From Nanoperiomorbus sp963544155 (GTDB lineage: Bacteria; Patescibacteriota; Saccharimonadia; Saccharimonadales; Saccharimonadaceae), in contig CAUUDW010000007.1 in assembly GCA_963544155.1 (NCBI GenBank), positions 1 through 58,405 of the forward strand: a stretch of 58,405 nt of DNA, read 5' to 3'. The translations under genes and the position numbers were made by a program. This document shows positions 16,401 to 24,176 of this stretch, in pieces. The first letter of the stretch is position 1; each line of letters starts with the position of its first letter. Below the pieces are notes generated by a model that was not told the DNA's origin, searched no databases, and saw only the letters and a program-made list of their open reading frames with translations.

Positions 16401-16835
16401 GGAGAGATGGAAGTCTGGGCACTGGAGGCCTATGGTGCAGCTACTACCTTGCAGGAGATGCTGACTATCAAGTCGGATGATGTTAAGGGGCGAGCTCGGG
16501 CTTACGAGGCGATCATCAAGGGCAACCGAATTGAAGGACCGGATATACCGGAAGGCTTCAAAGTGCTGGTTAAAGAGCTGCAAGGCTTGGGGCTCAAGGT
16601 TGATCTACTGGATAACGATGAGCTAAGAGACGCTGAGGCGCTGGTGACCGAGGCGGGCGATGGCGGTAAGGTCGAGGCTGACCGGGAGGTGGCTGAGTCA
16701 TTAGCCGAGACAATGGACGAGCCGATTGATGAAGCACCCGAGCTGGACGACGAGGATAATCTTGCCTTCGTCGCATCGGATGATGAAGCGGAACCGGATG
16801 ATATTAGTGAACTAAGTGACGAGGAGGAGGCGTAA
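13410..16835 (+). CDS. rpoB: DNA-directed RNA polymerase subunit beta
   Basis: The 1141-residue beta subunit of RNA polymerase is shorter than E. coli (1342) and lacks its lineage inserts. It starts at GTG after GAGGAG. Canonical blocks are the rifampicin region SSQLSQYMEQENPIAELSHRRRLS (about 398-420), GPGGLTRERA, ETPEGGAVGLV, KLAGRYGNKGVV and RSTGPYTMVTQQPLGGRA. In the rifampicin region the residues equivalent to E. coli Asp516 and Asn518 are both Glu (Glu404 and Glu406). The C-terminus has an acidic tail of about 45 residues. It overlaps rpoC (TAATG). No rplJ-rplL lies upstream; repeats and a structured leader precede it. Confidence 0.98.
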   Translation: MAEATKQYVVDGVTKRTYFRPEHKVIDLPDLVGHLKSSWRKMVDSDLGDIFSEVNPIDDYTGEKLSLSFKDYRFGEPKISDKEAIRDNTDYTAPLYANVELVNRTTGEVKEQELYLGEYPWMTDRGTFVINGSERVIISQLIRSNGVYFDAEQVGDQRYYGARIMPSRGAWFQFETDSHGVIWVRIDRRRKMPVTTLLRALGYSTNTAINELFAKTNHGEVDYIKETIAKESSRTTNEALIDVFQRLRPGDLATVENARQMIERSFFDFKRFDMGKVGRYKLNRRLDNIKKDLGMPTGLAETNENRVLLLDDLVAIINEIIRLNSTQEPADDIDAFYNRRVRLVGELVARQFRVGLLRLERNIRDRMTVADLATVTPAQLINARPIVAAVREFFASSQLSQYMEQENPIAELSHRRRLSSTGPGGLTRERAKIDVRDAHPTHYSRVCIIETPEGGAVGLVLNLATHAKINDYGFITAPYRKVINGKVTNQIEYLDAEAETHETIAESSVRLNPDGSFTDERVDVRRNLRPETVDNHEVTYMDASSMQVIGTTASLIPFVERNRMDRNLMGSNMQRQAVPLINPESPTVGTGVEHELAMNTSSLIVAEAAGEVLKADADEIRVKYSDKLIKTYHPTHFVKTNANRSFNQRVVVTRGQKVKQGQPLIEGASIADGEVALGRDVIVAYMPWKGYNMEDAIIVSRRLVEDDALTSIDIASSMVEVRDTKLGPEIVTRDIPNASEEALRNLDENGIVAVGSEVKPGDVLVGKITPKGEQELSSEERLLRAIFGEKARDVRDTSHRVGRSEGGKVVAVRIFDRDSGYELKAGVLKQIEIFIAQTRKIQVGDKLAGRYGNKGVVARVLNEEDMPFMADGTPVDMILNPMGVASRMNLAQLFEVHIGMAARKLGYKVATQVFRGIPNDKIADELERAGYDRSGKFQLYDGRTGEPFQEETTVGVMYMIKLRHMVIDKIHARSTGPYTMVTQQPLGGRAHNGGQRLGEMEVWALEAYGAATTLQEMLTIKSDDVKGRARAYEAIIKGNRIEGPDIPEGFKVLVKELQGLGLKVDLLDNDELRDAEALVTEAGDGGKVEADREVAESLAETMDEPIDEAPELDDEDNLAFVASDDEAEPDDISELSDEEEA

Positions 16836-19800
16836 TGGCACGATCACAAGACGAGAAGTCAGTGGCTGACTTTAATGCTGTTCGACTGACTATTGCTAGT
16901 CGAGAGGATATTTTAGCTTGGTCTTACGGCGAAGTGCTAAAGCCTGAGACGATCAATTACCGTACTCAGAAGCCGGAGCGAGATGGCTTATTCTGCGAGC
17001 GAATCTTTGGACCGGTCAAGGATATCAACTCTAATGACGCCAAGCTCAAGGGTGTACGTAGCCGAGAGGCAGCCGTCGACAAGAACGGTGAGCTGGTCAC
17101 AAAGAGCTCAGCCCGGCGGGAGCGGATGGGGCATATCAGCCTGGCTACACCGGTAGCCCATATCTGGTTCATGCGAGGTGTACCCAGTGCTATGTCGCTT
17201 CTGCTTAATATCACCGTCAAGAATCTGGAGCGGATTGCTTATTATCAGTCGTATGTTATCTTGGCAGTTGACCAAGAGACGGTTGATCAGTTCAGGGCAG
17301 ATGTTGAGGCGGAGCGAGAGGCCGGGCGAGCCGCCATCAAGATGCGCTACGATAAAGCGGCTAATGCACCTGAAGTCGAGGGTGACAACCCGGTCGACTT
17401 GCAAGCTCTCAGCAAGGAGATGGATAACGAGCTGAAAGAGCTGGAGGATAACTATACTTACAAGAAAGAGGCGCTGGACAAGTTTCAGAAGGGTGCTCTG
17501 ATCTCGGAAAATGATTACCTTAATCTGCCGGAAGGCTACGAGGATCTGATTGAGGTTGGCATGGGCGGTGAGGCGCTCTATCGGCTGCTTAGTGAGATTG
17601 ATCTGGACCAATTGATCAACGATCTGCGTGAGGAAGCGGCGACCAAGAAATCAGCCAGTGCCATCAAGAAGAAGTTGCAGAAACGGCTCAAGATCCTCGA
17701 GGGTATTCAGGCGGCCGGCATCAAGCCGGAGTCGATGTGCTTGACCGTCCTACCGGTCATTCCGCCGGACTTGCGACCGATGGTTCAGCTAACCGGTGGT
17801 CGGTTCGCTACCTCTGACTTAAACGATCTGTACCGACGAGTGATTAATCGCAACAACCGTCTGAAGAAGCTGGCTGAGCTGAATGCTCCGGAGGTGATTA
17901 CTCGCAATGAGATGAGAATGCTTCAAGAGGCAGTTGATGCTCTGATCGACAATAGTGCCACTCGGGGTAGCCGAGCCGCTCAAGCGACTAATCGACGTCG
18001 ACTTAAGTCTCTATCCGATTCGCTCAAGGGCAAGCAAGGTCGTTTCCGTCAGAACTTACTGGGTAAGCGGGTCGATTACTCCGGTCGTTCAGTCATCGTT
18101 TCGGGTCCGGAGCTGACGATAGATCAGTGCGGTATGCCTAAGACCATGGCGTTGGAGCTATTCAAGCCGTTTGTCATTTCTAAGCTGATGGAGTGGGAGC
18201 AGGCGCACAATATCCACACAGCTCAACGTCTGATTGACTCGGGTGATCCGGTGGTTTGGGACGCTCTGGACGAGGTGATTCAGGGCAAGTATGTCCTGCT
18301 CAACCGGGCGCCGACCTTGCACCGTCTATCTATCCAGGCGTTTCAGCCTAAGCTGATTGAAGGCTTGGCTATTCAGGTTAGTCTGCTGGCACTGAAAGGC
18401 TTCAATGCTGATTTTGACGGCGATATGATGGCGGTTCATTTGCCGCTCTCGGAGGAAGCGCAGGCAGAAGCTCGGGATCTGATGTCGGTTCGAAGTAACC
18501 TGCTCAAGCCGGCTGACGGCAGTCCGGTGCTATATATCTCTCAGGATATTGTACTGGGGTGCTACTACATGACCTATGACAAGCAGTCAACTCAGCTAAA
18601 GGAAGGTGAGAAGCGTCGGGTCTTTAGCTCACCGGCCGAAGCAGTCATGGCGAAAGATGCCGGCGAGATCAAATATCAGACACCGATCACCATTCGTTTC
18701 AGGGGTAAGACCTACGATACGACTCTAGGCCGAGTCCTGGTCAATGAGGTACTGCCGGAGGACTTTCCTTTCGTCAATCAGACCTTAGCGAAATCTGACC
18801 TAACTCGGGTGGTAGCTAGAGTTTTCGATGGTTATGGTGCGGATGTGGCTGCTGATACGGCCGATAATCTTAAAAATCTAGCGTTTGAATACGCTACTCA
18901 ATCGGCTCTCTCGACCGGTATGGATGACTATTTCGAGGTTGATGATATCGATGAGATTATGAGCAATGGCGATGCCAGAGTGGCGCAGATAGCCGGGCAG
19001 TACAACGACGGCTTGATCACTAACGATGAGCGCAAGCGCTTGACTGTCAAGGTTTGGCGAGATGTTGATGCTAAAGTGACCTCTGAAGTAGAGGAGCGTC
19101 TACAGGTGACCGACTCGTCCGTGTCGGTATTAGCCCTGTCGGGAGCTCGTGGTGATGTTAATTGTATCAAGCAGGCGGGGGCGATGATCGGTGTACAAGT
19201 TGATGCCACCGGCAAGGATATCGAGCTACCGGTCAAGAGTCCGTACAAGATGGGTATGACCCCGCTGGAGGCTTTCGTGGTGACCCGCGGTTCTCGCTAT
19301 GGTGGTGTCTCGACCGCTCTGAAGACGGCTGAGTCCGGCTATCTGACCAGACGTCTGGTAGATGTGGCGCAAGATGTCTTCACGGTGCCGGATGATCAGG
19401 TGCCGGAAGACCCGGGCTTTACTATCTACCGGGATGAGGCTGATATCACCGGTGTTAGCTTCGCTAAGCGTCTGGACAGCCGATACGCCGCTGAGGATGT
19501 GACCGGCTATGTCATGAAAGGTGATCTGATCAGTTCCGACATTGCGGCGGCTATTGATAAGGATGAGTCGATTAACGAAGTTAAGATCATGTCGGTGCTC
19601 TCGACGCCCGAGCTCAGAGGTGTACCGCGCAAATCTTATGGCCTTGACCTCTCGACTAACTTCCTGGTCAGCGAAGCTGAGCCGATCGGCGTCATCGCTG
19701 CTCAGTCGATCGGTGAGCTGGGTATGCAGTTAACCCTGGACACCAAGCATAGTGGTGGCGTCGGCGGGGCTAATATCTCTACCGGTATTATTCGTGTCGA

Positions 19801-20659
19801 GGAGCTTTTGGAGGCTCGCAGTCCAAGCGGTGAGGCGTGCCTGGCGAGGGTTGACTTGACGGTCCAGTCTATCAATGAGACCGAGGATAATTACGTCATC
19901 AATGTCATGCCTGACCAAATCAAGGTCAAAGACGAGGCGACGGGCGAGCTGGTAGCGGTGGAGTTCGGCGTATCGGATATCATGACCACACCACACCCCA
20001 GTGCTTCTGAGAACCGAGCTAAGCCGGTCGTAACTCGTCGGGAAGACGGTTCGTTTGACATCACTCTGCGTAATGACCAATATCAGCTGGCTGTATCAGC
20101 CGGTGACCATGTCGATAAGGGCGACTGTGTGACGGTCGGGTCGAAGCATCTGGGTGACCTCTTCGAGACTCAGGGCATTGCTGCGACTGAGCGCTATGTG
20201 ATTGATGAGGTGCTCAAGGTCTACGCCTCCCAGGGCGGTAATGTCTCGGCTAAGCATATGGAGATCATTGTTCGCCAGATGTTCAGTCGGGTCAGGATTA
20301 ACGATCCGGGCGATGGTTCATATATCGCCGGTGACGTGGTTAGCAAGGCGTCGGTGATGGATGAGAATAGAGAGCTGGTCGCCCAGGGTAAAGAGCCGGC
20401 GACGTTTGATCAGCTGCTACTTGGTATCACCAAGGTGTCGGTCAATAGCGATTCCTTCCTCTCGGGGGCGTCATTCCAAGATACTACCAGGGTGCTGATC
20501 AGCGCTGCTATTTCGGGACGGGTTGACCACCTCAAGGGGCTGAAAGAGAATGTCATCATCGGTCGTAAGATCCCGGTGGGCACGGGTGCTTTGCCTGAGC
20601 CTGAGTTGGTAGAAGAGCGCTTCGAGGCTGAGCCCGACGATCAGCCGGTGACAGCCTGA
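16835..20659 (+). CDS. rpoC: DNA-directed RNA polymerase subunit beta', lacking both zinc-binding cysteine sets
   Basis: The 1274-residue beta' subunit carries the catalytic magnesium loop FNADFDGDMMAVHLP. Two features are odd. In the N-terminal zinc-binding domain (residues 61-92) the usual CxC...CxxC is replaced by DINSNDAKLKG...AAVDKNG. In the second zinc site (about 845-935) the usual CGT and TCE...GVCxxCYG read EDPGF and STPELRGVPRKSYG, so all eight ligands are absent. The trigger loop reads GMQLTLDTKHSGG, with Asp969 and Lys971 where E. coli has Arg933 and Phe935; the catalytic His972 is kept. It overlaps rpoB by one base. Confidence 0.97.
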   Translation: MARSQDEKSVADFNAVRLTIASREDILAWSYGEVLKPETINYRTQKPERDGLFCERIFGPVKDINSNDAKLKGVRSREAAVDKNGELVTKSSARRERMGHISLATPVAHIWFMRGVPSAMSLLLNITVKNLERIAYYQSYVILAVDQETVDQFRADVEAEREAGRAAIKMRYDKAANAPEVEGDNPVDLQALSKEMDNELKELEDNYTYKKEALDKFQKGALISENDYLNLPEGYEDLIEVGMGGEALYRLLSEIDLDQLINDLREEAATKKSASAIKKKLQKRLKILEGIQAAGIKPESMCLTVLPVIPPDLRPMVQLTGGRFATSDLNDLYRRVINRNNRLKKLAELNAPEVITRNEMRMLQEAVDALIDNSATRGSRAAQATNRRRLKSLSDSLKGKQGRFRQNLLGKRVDYSGRSVIVSGPELTIDQCGMPKTMALELFKPFVISKLMEWEQAHNIHTAQRLIDSGDPVVWDALDEVIQGKYVLLNRAPTLHRLSIQAFQPKLIEGLAIQVSLLALKGFNADFDGDMMAVHLPLSEEAQAEARDLMSVRSNLLKPADGSPVLYISQDIVLGCYYMTYDKQSTQLKEGEKRRVFSSPAEAVMAKDAGEIKYQTPITIRFRGKTYDTTLGRVLVNEVLPEDFPFVNQTLAKSDLTRVVARVFDGYGADVAADTADNLKNLAFEYATQSALSTGMDDYFEVDDIDEIMSNGDARVAQIAGQYNDGLITNDERKRLTVKVWRDVDAKVTSEVEERLQVTDSSVSVLALSGARGDVNCIKQAGAMIGVQVDATGKDIELPVKSPYKMGMTPLEAFVVTRGSRYGGVSTALKTAESGYLTRRLVDVAQDVFTVPDDQVPEDPGFTIYRDEADITGVSFAKRLDSRYAAEDVTGYVMKGDLISSDIAAAIDKDESINEVKIMSVLSTPELRGVPRKSYGLDLSTNFLVSEAEPIGVIAAQSIGELGMQLTLDTKHSGGVGGANISTGIIRVEELLEARSPSGEACLARVDLTVQSINETEDNYVINVMPDQIKVKDEATGELVAVEFGVSDIMTTPHPSASENRAKPVVTRREDGSFDITLRNDQYQLAVSAGDHVDKGDCVTVGSKHLGDLFETQGIAATERYVIDEVLKVYASQGGNVSAKHMEIIVRQMFSRVRINDPGDGSYIAGDVVSKASVMDENRELVAQGKEPATFDQLLLGITKVSVNSDSFLSGASFQDTTRVLISAAISGRVDHLKGLKENVIIGRKIPVGTGALPEPELVEERFEAEPDDQPVTA

Positions 20660-20678
20660 TCGTTAACACTCCCCCACT

Positions 20679-20779
20679 CTTCATCTGCATCATCATTTCC
20701 TTCAGACCCGCCTGGCTGGCTCGTGCACTGCTGAGCTTCAAGCGTGCACAGTCTTCAGGAAATGACGATGTAGATGAAG
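20679..20779 (+). repeat. S element copy 2
   Basis: A cruciform with outer arms CTTCATCT/AGATGAAG (compare CTTCGTCT/AGACGAAG in copy 1) and an inner stem GTGCAC/GTGCAC. It is identical to 50041-50141. Confidence 0.85.
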
Positions 20780-20806
20780 GACAACATGCACCCTTTGGTG
20801 CGCCTG

Positions 20807-20861
20807 TAATTTCCCCGGTCTCATTTCTTAGTCCAACTTCGGTCAAAGATAAACGCTCTTA
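20807..20861 (+). repeat. Linker segment of S-R unit
   Basis: Contains CTGTAATTTCCCC, the left arm of an outer stem. The right arm (AAATTACAG with drift) follows R3 at about 20989-21008. No gene is seen from 20660 to 21130 apart from these repeats and the rpsL leader. Confidence 0.55.
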
Positions 20862-20975
20862 GTACGAGTAGTACAGTGTGGTTGACGAAGGCTGTTGATA
20901 TATCAGTAAGCTATCCAGTGCACGTGGTAGTTTATACGGTGCCAAGCCTGAGGAGACCACCTGTACTACTCGTAC
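20862..20975 (+). repeat. R element copy 3 (form A)
   Basis: 114 bp with perfect 15-bp terminal inverted repeats. Together with the preceding S element it forms a 297-bp block (20679-20975) that is identical base for base to 50041-50337. Confidence 0.9.
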
Positions 20976-21062
20976 CAGCCCAAGCTATGCGTGGAGAAAA
21001 ATTACAGATGATGCTACTGGTTTCGGATGTCGTAGTATGATATTCTATTCCGGAAGAGTTTC

Positions 21063-21101
21063 TAGCCATTCGCCAGTGCTGTGGACGGAATGGCATAGCT
21101 A
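21063..21101 (+). promoter_or_regulatory. Leader hairpin of rpsL
   Basis: TAGC-CATTC pairs with GAATGG-CATAGCTA across a 16-nt loop about 30 nt before the rpsL start. TATGATATTCT at about 21036-21046 is a possible -10. A role in ribosomal-protein autoregulation is only inferred. Confidence 0.35.
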
Positions 21102-21130
21102 AATATGTAACGATAACTAAAAGGAGATCA

Positions 21131-21544
21131 ATGCCTACAATCAATCAGTTGGTTCGTAAGCCGAGAAAAAGTGCGACCAAGAAATCCAAATCGCCGGCCT
21201 TGCTAACCATCCAAAACACCCTTAAGACTAAGACCTATGCCCAGAATGGACCATTGAAGCGAGGCGTCTGTGTCAAAGTTACCACTAAGACACCCAAGAA
21301 GCCGAACTCAGCCATGCGCAAAGTCGCTCGTGTTCGTCTGACTAACGGGCAGGAAGTCTGGGCGTATATCGGCGGAGAAAAGCATAATCTACAGGAGCAT
21401 GCCGTTGTATTAGTGCGCGGTGGGCGTGTCCCTGACTTACCCGGTGTCCGCTATCACATCGTTCGCGGGGCGCTTGACCTACAGGGTGTCGAAGGTCGCA
21501 AGCGAGGTCGTAGCAAGTATGGTGCTAAGAAAGGAGACAAGTAA
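21131..21544 (+). CDS. rpsL: 30S ribosomal protein S12 (uS12)
   Basis: The 137-residue decoding-centre protein shows TTKTPKKPNSAMRKVARVRL, GEKHNLQEHAVVLVRGGRVPDLPGVRYHIVRGALD and the GRSKYG ending. The streptomycin-site lysine in TPKKPNSA is present. AAGGAG lies 7 nt upstream. It is the first gene of the str unit rpsL-rpsG-fusA and its stop overlaps the rpsG start (TAATG). Confidence 0.98.
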   Translation: MPTINQLVRKPRKSATKKSKSPALLTIQNTLKTKTYAQNGPLKRGVCVKVTTKTPKKPNSAMRKVARVRLTNGQEVWAYIGGEKHNLQEHAVVLVRGGRVPDLPGVRYHIVRGALDLQGVEGRKRGRSKYGAKKGDK

Positions 21545-22023
21545 TGCCACGTAAAACTACCAAGTCTTTACAGCGCCTGATCAAGCCGGACCGCAAGTAT
21601 AACAGCGTCCAGGTACAGCGCCTGATCAATAAATCGATGCTCAACGGCAAGAAGCACGCTGCGGAGCGGATGGTCTATGCAGCACTGGAGCTGGCTGCTA
21701 AGAAAGTTAAGTCGGAGAATCCGCTGGAAGTACTAGAGACGGCGCTGAGCAATATCTCGCCTAATTACGAAGTCAAGAGTAGACGAGTCGGTGGGGCGAA
21801 CTATCAGATCCCCTTCCCGATCCAGGGGCATAGGCAAGAGCACTTTGCCTTCATGTGGCTGGTTCAGGCTGCCCGAGCTCGTAAGGGTGCGCCTTATCAG
21901 GAGCGACTGGCCGGCGAGATTGTCGATGCGATTAACCAGACAGGCGCCGCTTATAAGAAGAAAGAAGACACTCACCGCATGGCTGAGGCTAACCGAGCGT
22001 TCGCTCACTTTGCGAGGAGTTAA
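21544..22023 (+). CDS. rpsG: 30S ribosomal protein S7 (uS7)
   Basis: The 159-residue 30S head assembly protein binds the 3' major domain of 16S rRNA. NKSMLNGKKHAAERMVY, NPLEVLETALSNISPNYEVKSRRVGGANYQIP and HRMAEANRAFAHF are canonical. It overlaps rpsL by one base and ends 10 nt before fusA. Confidence 0.98.
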   Translation: MPRKTTKSLQRLIKPDRKYNSVQVQRLINKSMLNGKKHAAERMVYAALELAAKKVKSENPLEVLETALSNISPNYEVKSRRVGGANYQIPFPIQGHRQEHFAFMWLVQAARARKGAPYQERLAGEIVDAINQTGAAYKKKEDTHRMAEANRAFAHFARS

Positions 22024-22033
22024 GGGAGGGCAT

Positions 22034-24121
22034 ATGGCAGATCATAATAAGATCCCCCTGAGTAAGTTTCGTAATATCGGGATCATCGCACACATTGATG
22101 CCGGCAAGACGACTACCACAGAGGGTATCCTTTACCGGACAGGACTGGCGCATAAGATTGGTGAGGTGCATGAAGGCGAAGCAACCACCGACTGGATGGA
22201 GCAAGAGCGAGAGCGTGGCATCACTATTACCAGCGCGGCGGTAACTTGCTATTGGCAGGATCATCACATCAACATCATTGATACCCCGGGGCATATCGAT
22301 TTCACCGCTGAGGTGGAGCGCTCGCTACGGGTACTGGACGGAGCAGTCTGCGTACTGGACGGCAAGATGGGGGTTGAGGCGCAGACCGAGACGGTTTGGC
22401 GCCAGGCCAACAAGTATGACATTCCCCGGGTGGTCTTCGTTAATAAGATTAACCAGACCGGTGGTGACTTCTTTAAGTCGCTCGACTCGATTCATCATCG
22501 GCTGAGCAAGAATGCTTTGCCAATTCACCTACCGATCGGTTTCGAGAAGACAGTTAACGGCATCGTTGATCTGATTGATATGAAGTCTTACACTTACAAG
22601 GACTACGCCGATCATCAGCTGATTCAGGGAGAAATCCCGGCCGACATGCTGGACAAGGCTAAAGAGTGGCGGACTAAGCTGGTCGAGAAGGCGGTTGAGG
22701 CTGACGACGAACTGTTTGAGCGATATCTGTCGGAGGGTGAGGATTCCATTACTCAGGCAGAGCTGGTCAAGTGTCTGCGCCAATTGGTGCTAAACGGTGA
22801 CTTTTACCTGGTCACCGGTGGTGATGGCCGGGGTGTTATCGTCGAGAAGGTGCTTGATCTGGTGGTTGATTATTTGCCGTCACCGGTTGACGTCAAAGAG
22901 ATTGACGGCGTCGATCCAAAGACTGACGAGCAGATCTATCGTAAGCCAAGCGTGGATGAGCCACTATCAGCTCTGGCATTCAAGATCGCTACTGATCCTT
23001 TCGTCGGTAAGCTGATCTTCGTCCGAGTTTATTCGGGCAAGCTGAGCTCCGGCTCGTATGTCTTTAACTCAACCACCGGCGAGAAAGAGCGGGTCGGGCG
23101 CATCGTCCGGATGTTTGCCGAGAAACGTGACGAGATCAAGGAAGTCGAAGCGGGCGATATTGCGGCAGTGATCGGACTCAAGCATACCACTACCGGCAGT
23201 ACACTGTGCGACCAAGCTCACCCCATCCAGCTTGAGGGAATCAGCTTCGTTGAGCCGCCGGTGTCGATCGCTGTCGAGCCGAAGACCAAGGCCGACCAAG
23301 AGAAGATGGCGGTTGGCTTGCAACGTCTGGCTGAGGAAGACCCGACCTTCCGGGTACATACCGACGAGGAGACCGGCCAGACCATCATCTCAGGTATGGG
23401 CGAGCTTCACCTGGAGATCATCGTTGATCGTCTGCACCGGGAGTTTAGTGTCGAGGCTAACACCGGCGAGCCGCAGGTTGCTTTCCGTGAGACTATCCGA
23501 GGCACTGCCGAGGTGCAGGGTAAGTACATCAAGCAGTCTGGTGGTCGTGGGCAGTATGGTGATGTCTGGGTTAAGTACGAGCCAAATGAGGTCGGCAAGG
23601 GCTTTGAGTTTGAGGATAAGATCAAGGGTGGTGTAGTACCGCAGGAATATCGTCCGGCAGTCCGAGCAGGTATTGAAGAGACGCTGAATGGCGGAGTTAT
23701 CGCCGGTTATCCGGTGGTTGATGTCAAGGCGACTCTATACGATGGCTCGTACCACGAAGTTGACTCATCTGAGATGGCGTTTAAGATGGCCGGCTCAATC
23801 GCTACTAGAGACGGCATTAAGCAGGCGAAGCCGGTCCTGCTTGAGCCGATTATGCGTCTGACTATCGTCACTCCGGAAGAGTTCATGGGCGATGTCATCG
23901 GTGACTTGAATGCTCGCAGGGGCAGGGTCGAGTCGATGGACGACCTAATGGGTGGAGCGAAACAAATCAAAGGCTTCGCCCCGCTAGCTAATCTCTTTGG
24001 TTACACTACCGACCTGCGCTCAATGTCGCAGGGAAGGGCTGCTTCATCAATGGAGCTAGCTCAGTATGAGGAAGTTCCGCCCAACGTGGCACAGGAGATC
24101 ATCGCCAAGCGTAACGGCTAG
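22034..24121 (+). CDS. fusA: Elongation factor G, with NKIN in place of NKxD
   Basis: The 695-residue translocase starts at the ATG at 22034 after GGGAGGG; the frame extends further upstream only inside rpsG. G1 is AHIDAGKTTTTE, G3 DTPGHIDFT. The G4 motif that reads guanine is NKIN (137-140) instead of NKMD. An Asp-to-Asn change at this position is known in other GTPases to shift preference towards xanthosine nucleotides, so this is a real peculiarity or a compensated one. Domains II-V look complete (GMGELHLEIIVDRL, SGGRGQYGDVW). A terminator follows. Confidence 0.96.
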   Translation: MADHNKIPLSKFRNIGIIAHIDAGKTTTTEGILYRTGLAHKIGEVHEGEATTDWMEQERERGITITSAAVTCYWQDHHINIIDTPGHIDFTAEVERSLRVLDGAVCVLDGKMGVEAQTETVWRQANKYDIPRVVFVNKINQTGGDFFKSLDSIHHRLSKNALPIHLPIGFEKTVNGIVDLIDMKSYTYKDYADHQLIQGEIPADMLDKAKEWRTKLVEKAVEADDELFERYLSEGEDSITQAELVKCLRQLVLNGDFYLVTGGDGRGVIVEKVLDLVVDYLPSPVDVKEIDGVDPKTDEQIYRKPSVDEPLSALAFKIATDPFVGKLIFVRVYSGKLSSGSYVFNSTTGEKERVGRIVRMFAEKRDEIKEVEAGDIAAVIGLKHTTTGSTLCDQAHPIQLEGISFVEPPVSIAVEPKTKADQEKMAVGLQRLAEEDPTFRVHTDEETGQTIISGMGELHLEIIVDRLHREFSVEANTGEPQVAFRETIRGTAEVQGKYIKQSGGRGQYGDVWVKYEPNEVGKGFEFEDKIKGGVVPQEYRPAVRAGIEETLNGGVIAGYPVVDVKATLYDGSYHEVDSSEMAFKMAGSIATRDGIKQAKPVLLEPIMRLTIVTPEEFMGDVIGDLNARRGRVESMDDLMGGAKQIKGFAPLANLFGYTTDLRSMSQGRAASSMELAQYEEVPPNVAQEIIAKRNG

Positions 24122-24144
24122 GCCGGTTGGCAACTAGCCGGTAG

Positions 24145-24176
24145 ATACCCTGAGCGTAATGCGCAGGGTATTTTAT
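24145..24176 (+). terminator. Terminator after fusA
   Basis: ATACCCTG (24145-24152) pairs with CAGGGTAT (24164-24171), followed by TTTATTT. It separates fusA from the convergent P-type ATPase gene. Confidence 0.7.

Noticed and set aside
20556..20846. Minus-strand open frame of 96 codons across rpoC end and S/linker repeat
   Set aside because: The same peptide appears at 50008-50208 only because the repeat DNA is identical. There is no ribosome-binding site, and the frame runs through palindromic repeat arms.
21791..22033. N-terminal extension of fusA into rpsG
   Set aside because: It lies wholly inside rpsG in another frame; the ATG at 22034 has a proper ribosome-binding site and begins the EF-G family sequence.
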